The notes under the pieces were generated by a model. It was not told where the DNA came from. It saw only the letters and a program-made list of their open reading frames with translations, and did no database searches. Positions 34,006-41,862 of a stretch of 64,000 bases of DNA are shown here, one piece after another. The position numbers were made by a program, and so were the translations under genes. Origin of the DNA: Rhizobacter sp. AJA081-3 (GTDB lineage Bacteria; Pseudomonadota; Gammaproteobacteria; Burkholderiales; Burkholderiaceae_C); the NCBI RefSeq assembly GCF_017795745.1, contig NZ_CP059067.1, positions 3,224,001 through 3,288,000 on the forward strand, written 5' to 3'. Every line of letters starts with the position of its first letter. The stretch's first letter is position 1.

Positions 34006-34614
34006 TCAAGGCGGCAAGCCTCGCCAGCCGGCCCACAGGCGCGTGGCGATGGTCAGCGCGCACAGGCCGGCGAAGCCGAACGCGAACGCGGCGAAGTGCC
34101 CGGGCCACAGGCACATCAGCGCGAAGCAGGCGATGGTTTCCGTCGCCTCCGTCAGGCCGCCGAGATAGTAGAGGCCCTTGGTCGGGTAGGCCACGCTTTT
34201 CTGACCGCGCTGCGCCGCCAGCGCCGCGTAGGCGAGGAAGGTGGAGCCGGTGCCGACGAAGGCGGCCAGCAGCACGGCCGCGGCCAGCGCGTTGGCCGCC
34301 GGGTCGGCCAGCGCGAAGGCAAGCGGGATGCTGGCGTAGAACAGGAAATCCAGCGCGATGTCGAGAAAGGCACCGCGATCGGTGGGCTGCGTGAGGCGCG
34401 CCAGCGCGCCGTCCAGGCCGTCGAACACGCGGCTGGCGAGCAGCAGTGCGAGACCGGCGTCGTACTGCTGCCGCGCGATGCAGACGGCCCCGGCCACGCC
34501 GATGCCGAAGCCGATCCAGCTCGCCTGGTCGGCCGTCAGTCCGAGCCGCGCGAGCGCGCGTGCACCGGCATGCATGGCCGGGCGCAGCAGCGCGAGGGCG
34601 TAGCGGTCAAGCAT
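34006..34614 (-). CDS. ynjF: YnjF-like CDP-alcohol phosphatidyltransferase
   Basis: The 202-residue inner-membrane protein has the complete CDP-alcohol transferase motif: DGLDGALAR, then G and two aspartates in DRGAFLDIALD, which bind the divalent metal and CDP group. Family members make phospholipids from CDP-diacylglycerol. Its E. coli counterpart lies in the ynjBCDEF cluster and is uncharacterised. ATG 34614 overlaps the ynjD end by eight bases; a start at 34641 is possible. Confidence 0.85.
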   Translation of the reverse strand: MLDRYALALLRPAMHAGARALARLGLTADQASWIGFGIGVAGAVCIARQQYDAGLALLLASRVFDGLDGALARLTQPTDRGAFLDIALDFLFYASIPLAFALADPAANALAAAVLLAAFVGTGSTFLAYAALAAQRGQKSVAYPTKGLYYLGGLTEATETIACFALMCLWPGHFAAFAFGFAGLCALTIATRLWAGWRGLPP

Positions 34615-35254
34615 CGCCCGCACTGCCCCCGTGATCGTCAAGCTGGATCACCTGCGCCCCTGGCGGCACGTCGTGCGCATCGTGCGTGACCAGCACCGCC
34701 GGGATGCGCTGCTCGCGCAGGCGCTCGAACACGAAACTGCGGAAGCGCTCGCGCAGCGCCATGTCCAGCCGCGAGAAGGGCTCGTCGAGCAGCAGCGCCT
34801 GCGGCTGCGCGAGCAGCGCGCGCAGCACCGACACGCGCGAGCGTTGCCCGCCCGACAGCGTGTGCGGCAGGCGCGGCCCGTAGCCCGCCAGGCCGGCGCT
34901 GTCCAGCGCCGCCTCGGCGCGGGCGCGGCGCTCGGCGGCGGCACCGGCCGGCAGCGCGAAGAGCAGGTTCTCCAGCACCGTGAGGTGCGGGAACAGCAGG
35001 TCGTCCTGGAAGAGGATGCCGACACGGCGCTGCACCGTGGGCAACGCATCGATGTCGCGGCCGTCTAGCCGCACGCGGCCACTCGCCAGGAGGCCGGGCG
35101 CGAGCGTGCCGCACAGGTAGGCCAGCAGCGAGGACTTGCCGGAGCCGCTCTCGCCCATCACCACCAGCAGTTCGCCGGGCCCGACGCGTGCCGACAGCGC
35201 GCGGATCAGCACGCGCTGCGGCGTGGCCAGGGTGATGCCATCGAGCTCGAGCAT
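34607..35254 (-). CDS. ynjD: YnjD-like ABC transporter ATP-binding protein
   Basis: The 215-residue protein has Walker A GESGSGKS (34-41), Q-loop (FQDD), signature LSGGQ (133-137), Walker B LLLDE (154-158) and the H-loop VTHD. It resembles E. coli YnjD. Its ATG overlaps the permease stop by one base (TGATG). The expected partner is the fused permease upstream. Confidence 0.9.
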   Translation of the reverse strand: MLELDGITLATPQRVLIRALSARVGPGELLVVMGESGSGKSSLLAYLCGTLAPGLLASGRVRLDGRDIDALPTVQRRVGILFQDDLLFPHLTVLENLLFALPAGAAAERRARAEAALDSAGLAGYGPRLPHTLSGGQRSRVSVLRALLAQPQALLLDEPFSRLDMALRERFRSFVFERLREQRIPAVLVTHDAHDVPPGAQVIQLDDHGGSAGDA

Positions 35255-36900
35255 CAGGCCTCCGTGCCCAGCCGCCGCGATTGCCGTCGCGCAACCCACC
35301 ACGCGGCGCCGAAAGCCAGCGCGGGCAGCAGCGCCTGCAGCAGCGCGAAGGCAGCCATCAGCGTGCGCTGGCCGCCCGAGGCGAGCGTCAGCGCCTCGGT
35401 GGTGACGGTGGCGTGGCGGCCGGCGCCGACGAACTGCGTGCTCAGGTACTGCGCCACGCTGACCGCGAAACCCACCGCCGCGGCGGCGGCGATCGGCGCC
35501 AGCAGCATCGGCCACTTGATGAGCAGCAGGAACGCCGTGCGCGATCGGCCCAGCGCCCGCGCCGTCTGCTCGTAGCGCGCGTCGAAGCCGCGGTAGGCCG
35601 GCGCCAGCGCCACCAGCGCATAAGGCGCGCTGAACAGGCTGTGCGCCAGCCACAGGCCGGCGAGGCTGCCGTCCAGGCGCAGCCGCAGGGCCACCTGGTA
35701 GAGCCCGGCGACCAGCAGCACGCCGGGGATCAGCATCGGCGCGAACACCAGCGGCGCGGCGCGGCGGTCCCAGGCGGGCGGCGTGGTCTCCATCCAGGCC
35801 ACGGCGAGCACGACGCCGGTGAACGAGGCGGCGAGCGCGAGCAGCGCCGTGTCGCCGAGCACCGGCAGGCTCTCGACCACGGTGGACCAGGCCTCCAGCG
35901 AAGCTCGCTGCGGCCACAGCGCCGGAAAACTCCACACGCTGGCCACCGACACGAAGGCCAGCAACGCCAGCACCGCGGCATAGACGAGCGCGCCGGCGCC
36001 GAGCAAGGGCCGCACCAACGCGGCCGTGCGCGCCGGCGCAGGCCGGTCGCCGCGCACCTGGCGCGCGCGCAGAGGCGCACGCAGCGCCCGGGCCAGCAGC
36101 AGCGCGGCCAGCGCCCCCGCCGCCACCAGCAGCGCGATCAGCAGCGAGGCCGCCGCGCCCTGCGCGTTGACGGCCGCGTCGGCATCGAGCAACCACGACC
36201 AGGCCAGCTGCGCGAGCGTGGGCGGGCGCGTGGGCCCGAGCACCAGCGCCATGTCGACCACGCTCAGGCCGTAGGCCCACACCGCGAGCAACGGCAGCGC
36301 CAGGCGCGGCAGCAGCTGCGGCCAGAGCACGCGCCACCACACGCTGGCGGCCGGGTAACCCATCGCCTGCCCGGCCTGCAATTGCTGGCGCAGTTGCGTG
36401 GCCTGCGCCACCGGCCGCAGCTGCGCCGCCACGTTCCACAGCAGGAAGGGCACCTCCTTGCCCACCAGGCCGGCGATCAGCGCCAGGCCGAACGGGTCCT
36501 GCACCGTGGCCAGGGCAGGTGGCGAGTCCCAACCGGCCCACGGCGCGATCAGGCGCAGCAGCAGCCCGCTGGGCATCAGCAGCAACGCGAGGCCGACGGC
36601 GAAGGCAGCGTGCGGCACGGCCAGCAGCGCGCCGAGCCAGCGCTCCAGCCGCGCCCAGGCGGGGCTGCCGTGCAGGTGCGTGACGATCCACAGCGTGAGC
36701 GCCAGCGAGACGGCCGTGGCTGCCGCGCCGACCCACAGGCCCAGTGACAGTGCCGGCCACAGCGCCGGGTCGTCGAGCAGCCTGCGCCAGGCCTGCGCGT
36801 CGAGCGCCGCGCCGAGCGCCAGGGTCAGCGCGGCCAGCAGCGGCAGCGCGAACAGCCCGGCCGGCCACCACCAGGCACGGCCAACGGGGCGAAGCGTCAC
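35254..36900 (-). CDS. ynjC: YnjC-like ABC transporter permease (two fused halves)
   Basis: The roughly 548-residue protein has two permease halves of about six helices each, both with the EAA-like loop (AGQAMGYPAASVWWRVLWPQ in the first, QTARALGRSRTAFLLLIKWP in the second), as in thiamine/iron-type importers. GTG 36900 overlaps the TGA of ynjB (GTGA), which makes it the best start; ATG 36921 would add seven residues. Confidence 0.87.
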   Translation of the reverse strand: MTLRPVGRAWWWPAGLFALPLLAALTLALGAALDAQAWRRLLDDPALWPALSLGLWVGAAATAVSLALTLWIVTHLHGSPAWARLERWLGALLAVPHAAFAVGLALLLMPSGLLLRLIAPWAGWDSPPALATVQDPFGLALIAGLVGKEVPFLLWNVAAQLRPVAQATQLRQQLQAGQAMGYPAASVWWRVLWPQLLPRLALPLLAVWAYGLSVVDMALVLGPTRPPTLAQLAWSWLLDADAAVNAQGAAASLLIALLVAAGALAALLLARALRAPLRARQVRGDRPAPARTAALVRPLLGAGALVYAAVLALLAFVSVASVWSFPALWPQRASLEAWSTVVESLPVLGDTALLALAASFTGVVLAVAWMETTPPAWDRRAAPLVFAPMLIPGVLLVAGLYQVALRLRLDGSLAGLWLAHSLFSAPYALVALAPAYRGFDARYEQTARALGRSRTAFLLLIKWPMLLAPIAAAAAVGFAVSVAQYLSTQFVGAGRHATVTTEALTLASGGQRTLMAAFALLQALLPALAFGAAWWVARRQSRRLGTEA

Positions 36901-38111
36901 TGGCCGTGGCGGCGCGCCCATTCGCGCTCGATCACCTCGACCCAGCTCGCGTGCGGCTCGGGCAGCACCGGCACCGCCTGCATCACCGTGCCCGGCGCGG
37001 CGCCCTGCGCGAACAACGCCTTGTCGGCCGTCGGCAGCCTGTCCACGGCCAGCACCGTCGGGTCTCCCCAGTGGCGGATGTCGGCCTTGCGGGCCTGCGC
37101 CAGCGGCGACTGCAGGAAGTCGATCACCACCTGCGCCCCCTCCTTCGCCCGCGCATTGAACGGGATGGCCAGGAAGTGCGTGTTGCCGATGGTGCCGCCG
37201 GCATGCTGCCAGCTGATCACCGACTCCGGCAGGCGCTTCGCGGCGATCTCGTTGGCCGCCTCGTTGGGATTGAAGGTCAGAGAGATGAAGAGTTCGCCAT
37301 CGGCGAGCATCTGGCGCATCACCGTGTTGCTGGCCGGGAACTGCTTGCCTTGCCGCCACAGCAGCGGGTGCAGCGCCTCGAGCGTGCGCCACAGCGGCGC
37401 CAGCAGCGATCCGGGATCGGCGGGTGCCGGTGCGTAGAACGGCTTGCGATCGGGTGCCGTCTCGATCAGCACCTGCTTGAGGAAGGTGGTGCCGTGGAAG
37501 TTGGGCGGCTTGGGGTAGCTGAAGCGCCCCGGATTGCGCTTGGCGAAGTCGAGCAGCTCGGCCAGGTTCTTCGGCGGTTGCGGCACCCGCTTGCCGTCGC
37601 CGTAGAAGGTGAACTGCGCCATGCCCCAGGCGGCCTCGAAACCTTCCACCGGCTCGGAGAAGTCGATGCGCGTGGTCGGCTTGCCCGCCACGTCGACGAG
37701 TGCGAAGTTCGGCAGCGCTTCGGCGAAAGGTCCGAACAGCAGGCCCTCGCGCTTCATGGTGAGGAAGTTCTCGCCGTTGATCCAGCCCATGTCGGCGCTG
37801 CCGTCCTGGTTGCGGCCGGCCTGCTTCTCGGCGCGCACGCGCTTGACGAGCTCCGCCGTGTCGCCGAGCTTGACGTGTTCCAGCTTGATGCCGTGGCGCG
37901 TGGCCACTTCGCCGCTCACCCACTGCAGGTAGGCGTTGACGCGCTCGCTGCCGGCCCAGGCGTTGAAGTACACCGTCTGGCCGCGCGCGGTACGCAAGGT
38001 GGAGACCCAGGCGGCCGGGTCGGCGGCCGCATGGGCCGATCTCCATGCGGGCAGCCAGGGCGCAAGGGCGCCGGCGGCGAGCAGTCGGCGGCGAATCGGC
38101 GAAGGGGTCAT
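36897..38111 (-). CDS. ynjB: YnjB-like ABC transporter substrate-binding protein
   Basis: The 404-residue periplasmic protein has a Tat-like signal (IRRRLLAAGALAPW) and the YnjB pattern: 'TVYFNAWAGSERVNAYLQWV', 'HVKLGDTAELVKRVRAEKQAG' and 'DMGWINGENFLTMKREGLLF'. The E. coli YnjBCD system has no established substrate; annotations as a thiamine importer rest on weak similarity. The ATG overlaps the DoxX stop (ATGA). Confidence 0.9.
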   Translation of the reverse strand: MTPSPIRRRLLAAGALAPWLPAWRSAHAAADPAAWVSTLRTARGQTVYFNAWAGSERVNAYLQWVSGEVATRHGIKLEHVKLGDTAELVKRVRAEKQAGRNQDGSADMGWINGENFLTMKREGLLFGPFAEALPNFALVDVAGKPTTRIDFSEPVEGFEAAWGMAQFTFYGDGKRVPQPPKNLAELLDFAKRNPGRFSYPKPPNFHGTTFLKQVLIETAPDRKPFYAPAPADPGSLLAPLWRTLEALHPLLWRQGKQFPASNTVMRQMLADGELFISLTFNPNEAANEIAAKRLPESVISWQHAGGTIGNTHFLAIPFNARAKEGAQVVIDFLQSPLAQARKADIRHWGDPTVLAVDRLPTADKALFAQGAAPGTVMQAVPVLPEPHASWVEVIEREWARRHGQ

Positions 38112-38647
38112 CGGCGAGCAGGGTGAGCGTCAGGGGTGTCGCGCCGCAGTGTATCGGCCTGGGCAGAAGCCCCGAGGACACGTCGGCGCAGTGCCGGCAC
38201 CGCCCAGCGGTCCAGCGACCAGCGGCCCGGGCCCCAGAGCAGCAGCGCGGCCAGCAGGCTGCCCCAGAACACATGGCCCTGCAGCGCGGCCTCGGCGATC
38301 TCCGCCAGGCTGAGCACAGCGACGAGGTTCACCACGCCCAGCCCCGCCGCGGCAAAGCGGCCGGCCAGGCCGAAGGCGAGCAGCACCGGCAGCACCAGCT
38401 CGCCCGCGGTGCCGGCGACGGCGGCCACGGTGGGGTCGAGCAGCGGCACCTGGTATTCGTCCATGAACAGCGCGATGGTGGTGTCGAAGTCGCGCAGCTT
38501 GGTCAGCCCGGAGCGGAAGAACACCGACGCGACGTACCAACGGGCGACCAGCTGGGCCGCGGGTTGCAGGTGTTCGAGCGCGGCGATCGCGCGCTCGCCG
38601 AGAGACCAGAGGCGGGGCAGCGGCCCGGCGTGCATTGCAGGGATCAT
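38108..38647 (-). CDS. DoxX family membrane protein (bufferin-operon associated)
   Basis: The 179-residue protein has four predicted helices and the DoxX pattern 'LVARWYVASVFFRSGLTKLRDF', then 'VAGTAGELVLPVLLAFGLAGRFAA'. DoxX proteins are common companions of bufferin gene sets and are thought to handle quinone-linked or thiol redox steps, though the role is not proven. Its ATG overlaps the bufC stop and its own stop overlaps the ynjB start. Confidence 0.85.
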   Translation of the reverse strand: MIPAMHAGPLPRLWSLGERAIAALEHLQPAAQLVARWYVASVFFRSGLTKLRDFDTTIALFMDEYQVPLLDPTVAAVAGTAGELVLPVLLAFGLAGRFAAAGLGVVNLVAVLSLAEIAEAALQGHVFWGSLLAALLLWGPGRWSLDRWAVPALRRRVLGASAQADTLRRDTPDAHPARR

Positions 38648-39450
38648 GTCGAGGGCTCGGTGGAATGAGATGTGACTGTGTCGATCCGGCGCGCCGCACC
38701 TTTCAGCCACGAGGCCTCGATCGCACGCTGCAGCCAGGCGCCGAAGTCGAAGCCCGCGCCGGCATCTTCCAGCGCCGCGGCCAGCGAGGCGCCGCGCAGA
38801 AGCGTCAGCATGAAGGCCACTTCGTGGGCCGACACCCGATGCACCGCGGCGCGCCAGTCCGCGCGTGACACGCACACCGCTTCGCCCTGCCCGGCCGCGA
38901 GCGCGGCGCGCACCGGCGCGAAGGCCTCGGGCGCGCCGTTGCGGTGCGCGGCATGGATGGTGGCGATCGGAAACGACGACGCCCGCAGTTCCAGGCCCGG
39001 CATGAACCGCAGCTCGATCGCGTCGGGATCGGCCTCGCCCAGCAGCGCGAGCGAGGCCAGCTCGGGCACCGCATCGGCGGCGCGCTCGCAGCGGTGCAGC
39101 GCGAGATCGAGCCACGCGCTGTCCGCCAGCCAGGGCCATTCGGCCAGGCCGGATTGCGTGGCGATCCAGCCCGGCAGTTCGCCGCCCCACTCGCCAAGGT
39201 CGCCGCGCTGCGGCGGGTGCTCGCGCCAGAACGCGCGTGCGAGCGCGGCGAAGTCGGCCTCGCCGAGCATCGCCTGCACCGTCGGGCAAGCCGTGGCCAG
39301 CGCGCGTTCGGCCTGTGCGGAGGCGTTGGCGCGGTAGGCGGCCAGGCCGCGCTCGGCGCGTGCTCCCCGTTCGCGCAATGCCGGTGGCTCGCCGCAGCGC
39401 GACAGGGCGGCCAGCAGTCGCTGCTGCCGGCGTGACTCGGCCTCGATCAC
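38644..39450 (-). CDS. bufC: BufC-type (DUF2063) partner protein
   Basis: The 268-residue protein has the HvfC/BufC N-terminal pattern '[28 protein letters not shown]', then '[23 protein letters not shown]' and '[15 protein letters not shown]'. In bufferin systems it acts with the DUF692 enzyme to recognise the precursor peptide. GTG overlaps the bufB TGA (GTGA). Confidence 0.87.
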   Translation of the reverse strand: MIEAESRRQQRLLAALSRCGEPPALRERGARAERGLAAYRANASAQAERALATACPTVQAMLGEADFAALARAFWREHPPQRGDLGEWGGELPGWIATQSGLAEWPWLADSAWLDLALHRCERAADAVPELASLALLGEADPDAIELRFMPGLELRASSFPIATIHAAHRNGAPEAFAPVRAALAAGQGEAVCVSRADWRAAVHRVSAHEVAFMLTLLRGASLAAALEDAGAGFDFGAWLQRAIEASWLKGAARRIDTVTSHSTEPST

Positions 39451-40295
39451 GCCGACACCTCGTCGACCACGCGCTGCGCCTGCGCGGCCTCGCCCAGCAG
39501 CACCTCGAGGGCCGGCACATCGGTGTCCCACTCGATCAAGGTGGGCACGGCGCCGAGGCGCTCGATGGCATGGCGGTAGAGCTGCCACACCGCCGGCCGC
39601 ACGCGGCTGCCGTGGTCGTCGATGACGATGTCTTCGGTCTCGCAGTAGCCGGCGAGGTGGATCTCGTCGACGCAGCCCGCGGGCAGCGCATCGACGAAGG
39701 CCCGGCACGATGCCAGCGGATCGGCAGCGCCGGCGTTCAGTGCATTGACCATCAGGTTGTTCAGGTCGAGCAGCAGCGTGCAGCCGCTGCGGCGCGCGAG
39801 CTCGCCGAGGAAAGCGGCCTCGGGGATCGTGTCGTCGTCGTAGGACAGGTACGCGGAGAGGTTCTCCACCGCGATCGGCCGGCGCAGCCGCTCCTGCACC
39901 TGGATCACGTTGCGCACCAGGATCGCGAGCGAGGCCTCGGTGAAGGCGATCGGCAGCAGGTCGCTGCCGTGCAGCACAGGCCCGCCCGCCTCGCGCGGCG
40001 CCCGCGCGAAGCAGGCGTGGTCGGAGACGCGCACCGGGTCGAAACGCCGCACCAGCCGCTCCAGGCGGTCGAGGTGCCAGGCATCGAGCCCGGCCGCCGA
40101 GCCCAGCGCCAGGCCCACGCCGTGCAGGCTGACGGGGTGGCGCTCGCGCAGCCGGTGCAGCACCGTGAGCGAGGCGCCACCGTCGGCGAAGAAGTTCTCC
40201 GAGTGGACCTCGATGAAGCCCAGCGGCGGCGAGCCCTCGCACAGGGCCGCGTAGTGCGGCTGCCGCGCGCCGATGCCGACGCAGTTCGGGTTCAT
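39447..40295 (-). CDS. bufB: BufB-type MNIO (DUF692) peptide maturase
   Basis: The 282-residue TIM-barrel protein has the metal ligands of the multinuclear non-heme iron oxidases: '[12 protein letters not shown]', '[11 protein letters not shown]', 'VSDHACF', 'VENLSAY', '[12 protein letters not shown]', 'EIHLAGY' and 'IDDHGSRV', then 'LIEWDTDVP'. Enzymes of this family oxidise precursor cysteines to heterocycles in bufferins. It lies 20 bases after bufA. Confidence 0.9.
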   Translation of the reverse strand: MNPNCVGIGARQPHYAALCEGSPPLGFIEVHSENFFADGGASLTVLHRLRERHPVSLHGVGLALGSAAGLDAWHLDRLERLVRRFDPVRVSDHACFARAPREAGGPVLHGSDLLPIAFTEASLAILVRNVIQVQERLRRPIAVENLSAYLSYDDDTIPEAAFLGELARRSGCTLLLDLNNLMVNALNAGAADPLASCRAFVDALPAGCVDEIHLAGYCETEDIVIDDHGSRVRPAVWQLYRHAIERLGAVPTLIEWDTDVPALEVLLGEAAQAQRVVDEVSA

Positions 40296-40315
40296 GGCGG
40301 CGCGCGGCGCGAGGG

Positions 40316-40597
40316 TCACTTCTTCATGCCGGCCTTGACCTCGTCGGCGGTCATGCCCTTCATCTGCTTGCAGGTGCCCTTGGCGACGTACTTCCATTCG
40401 TCCGGGCTGTTGTCGGCCTTGGACTGGCCGGCGCAGGAATGCGTGCCCGAGGCGTTGGCGCAGTCGTTCTGGCCGGCCTTGGCGATGCCGAAGCACTTTT
40501 CCTTGGCCATCTTGTCGTCGGCGGCCGAGACCTGGGTGATCAGGCCCAGGGCGAGCACGGAAGCGAGGGCGGACGAGACGATCAGACGCTGGTTCAT
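40316..40597 (-). CDS. bufA: Bufferin-type RiPP precursor peptide (DUF2282)
   Basis: The 93-residue peptide has a Sec signal (1-25, cut after VSA) and a mature part with exactly four cysteines: Cys35 in [10 protein letters not shown], Cys46 in QNDC, Cys55 in HSCAG and Cys76 in KGTC. This spacing matches the DUF2282 family of bufferins, periplasmic copper-chelating peptides in which the central cysteines become heterocycles. AAGGAG lies nine bases before the ATG. It is the first gene of the minus-strand series. Confidence 0.92.
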   Translation of the reverse strand: MNQRLIVSSALASVLALGLITQVSAADDKMAKEKCFGIAKAGQNDCANASGTHSCAGQSKADNSPDEWKYVAKGTCKQMKGMTADEVKAGMKK

Positions 40598-40666
40598 GGT
40601 GGGAACTCCTTGGAAAGAGGGTGTGGGTTTCGTCGAACCGCGGGACAACCCCGCACCGACCGGACT

Positions 40667-40693
40667 AGGTCGACACATCCCGGCCGGCCTTAC
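40667..40693 (-). promoter_or_regulatory. Candidate ECF-type promoter for bufA
   Basis: Read on the minus strand, GTAAGG (40693-40688) is followed after 15 bases by CGACCT (40672-40667), the -35/-10 layout typical of ECF sigma promoters. It would start transcription about 60 bases before the bufA ATG. Many bufferin operons are ECF-controlled, but no ECF sigma gene is in the window. Confidence 0.35.
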
Positions 40694-40719
40694 AGCGCCG
40701 GATCGACAAGAATCCCGTC

Positions 40720-41703
40720 ATGACCCAAGCCCTGCAGCGCGACGACGCGTGGTACCGCGAACGACTGGCGCCGCCAGCCGGCCGCGTGCGCGTGGTGATC
40801 GACACCGACGCCGCCAACGAGATCGACGACCCCTTCGCCATCGCCTGGGCGCTGCTCTCTCCCGATCGGCTGCAGGTCGAGGCGGTCTATGCCGCGCCGT
40901 ATTCGTTCGCCCACCGGCGCTCGCAGTCGCGCGTGCAGCAGCACCGCCAGTTCGACCCGCCCGGCGTGGGCATGGAGCGCAGCCATGCAGCAATCCTGGC
41001 CGTGTACGACAAGCTCGGCCTGGATTCGCGCGGCCGCGTGCTGCACGGCTCGACGCGCTACCTCGCGGCGCTCGAAACGCCCGAACGCAGCGAAGCGACA
41101 GACCACCTGATCGCCACGGCGCTGGCCATGCCGGCGCACGAGCCGCTGTACGTGATCGCCATCGGCTGCGCCACCAACCTGGCCAACGCGCTGCTGCTCG
41201 AGCCAGCGATTGCCGAGCGCATCGTGGTGGTGTGGACCAGCGGCTATCCCTCGCACGCGCCGCACCCCAACCACTCGTTCAACCTCGAGCAGGACCTGCT
41301 CGCCTCGCAGTGGCTGCTCGACAGCGGTGTACCGCATGTCTACCTGCCGGGCTTCCACGTCGGCGCGCAACTGCGCCTGTCGCTGCCCGAGATGGAGCGC
41401 TGGGTGCGCGGCTGCGGCGCCATCGGCGAACACCTGTTCGAGCTCTACACGCACAACCCGCTGTGGGACCTGCTGGGCATCAACAGCTTCGAGGCGCATT
41501 CGTGGGTCATCTGGGACCTGATCAACATCGCCTGGCTGATCGAGCCCTCGTGGGTGCCCAGCGAGATCGTGCGCACGCCCTGGCTGAGCAACGACAAGCG
41601 CTGGCGCGCCGATGCCACGCGCCACCCGATGCGCGAGGCCCACGGCGTGCAGCGCGACGCGATCTTCGCGGCCTTCTTCGAGGCCCTGCGCAGGGCCGAC
41701 TGA
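40720..41703 (+). CDS. Inosine-uridine preferring nucleoside hydrolase family protein
   Basis: The 327-residue protein has the family calcium site as Asp28-Thr-Asp30 followed by Asn33 and Asp36/Asp37 (DTDAANEIDDPFAI), a variant of the usual DTDxGxDD. 'IAIGCATNLANALL' and 'HSWVIWDLINIAWLIEP' complete the fold. The altered first loop suggests a ribonucleoside or other N-glycosidic substrate. It is divergent from bufA, 122 bases away. Confidence 0.85.
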   Translation: MTQALQRDDAWYRERLAPPAGRVRVVIDTDAANEIDDPFAIAWALLSPDRLQVEAVYAAPYSFAHRRSQSRVQQHRQFDPPGVGMERSHAAILAVYDKLGLDSRGRVLHGSTRYLAALETPERSEATDHLIATALAMPAHEPLYVIAIGCATNLANALLLEPAIAERIVVVWTSGYPSHAPHPNHSFNLEQDLLASQWLLDSGVPHVYLPGFHVGAQLRLSLPEMERWVRGCGAIGEHLFELYTHNPLWDLLGINSFEAHSWVIWDLINIAWLIEPSWVPSEIVRTPWLSNDKRWRADATRHPMREAHGVQRDAIFAAFFEALRRAD

Positions 41704-41713
41704 AGTGATGGCG

Positions 41714-41735
41714 ATCGTCACCTGTGAGTGACGAT
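41714..41735. repeat. Perfect 8-bp hairpin after the nucleoside hydrolase gene
   Basis: ATCGTCAC (41714-41721) pairs with GTGACGAT (41728-41735) across a six-base loop, 11 bases after the stop at 41703. There is no T-run, so it is not a classical terminator. It could also be a protein site in the 159-base gap before the sensor kinase. Confidence 0.4.
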
Positions 41736-41862
41736 GCTCAGATGAGCCCGCTCTTTCGCCCATGAGTCGAAACGACCTGGGCAAACACGTGCATTCCGGT
41801 CGCCGCCCGGAGCCGATTCGCGGGCACGATACGCACAGACTCCGCGCCATCGACCGAACCGC

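Noticed and set aside
31847-34168. Very long + strand open frame opposite the VTT-reductase gene
   Set aside because: It is His/Arg/Gln-rich with no domains and mirrors the GC-rich gene on the other strand.
35254-38111. Thiamine or iron importer
   Set aside because: Similarity is to YnjBC of unknown substrate; no thiamine or iron genes adjoin.
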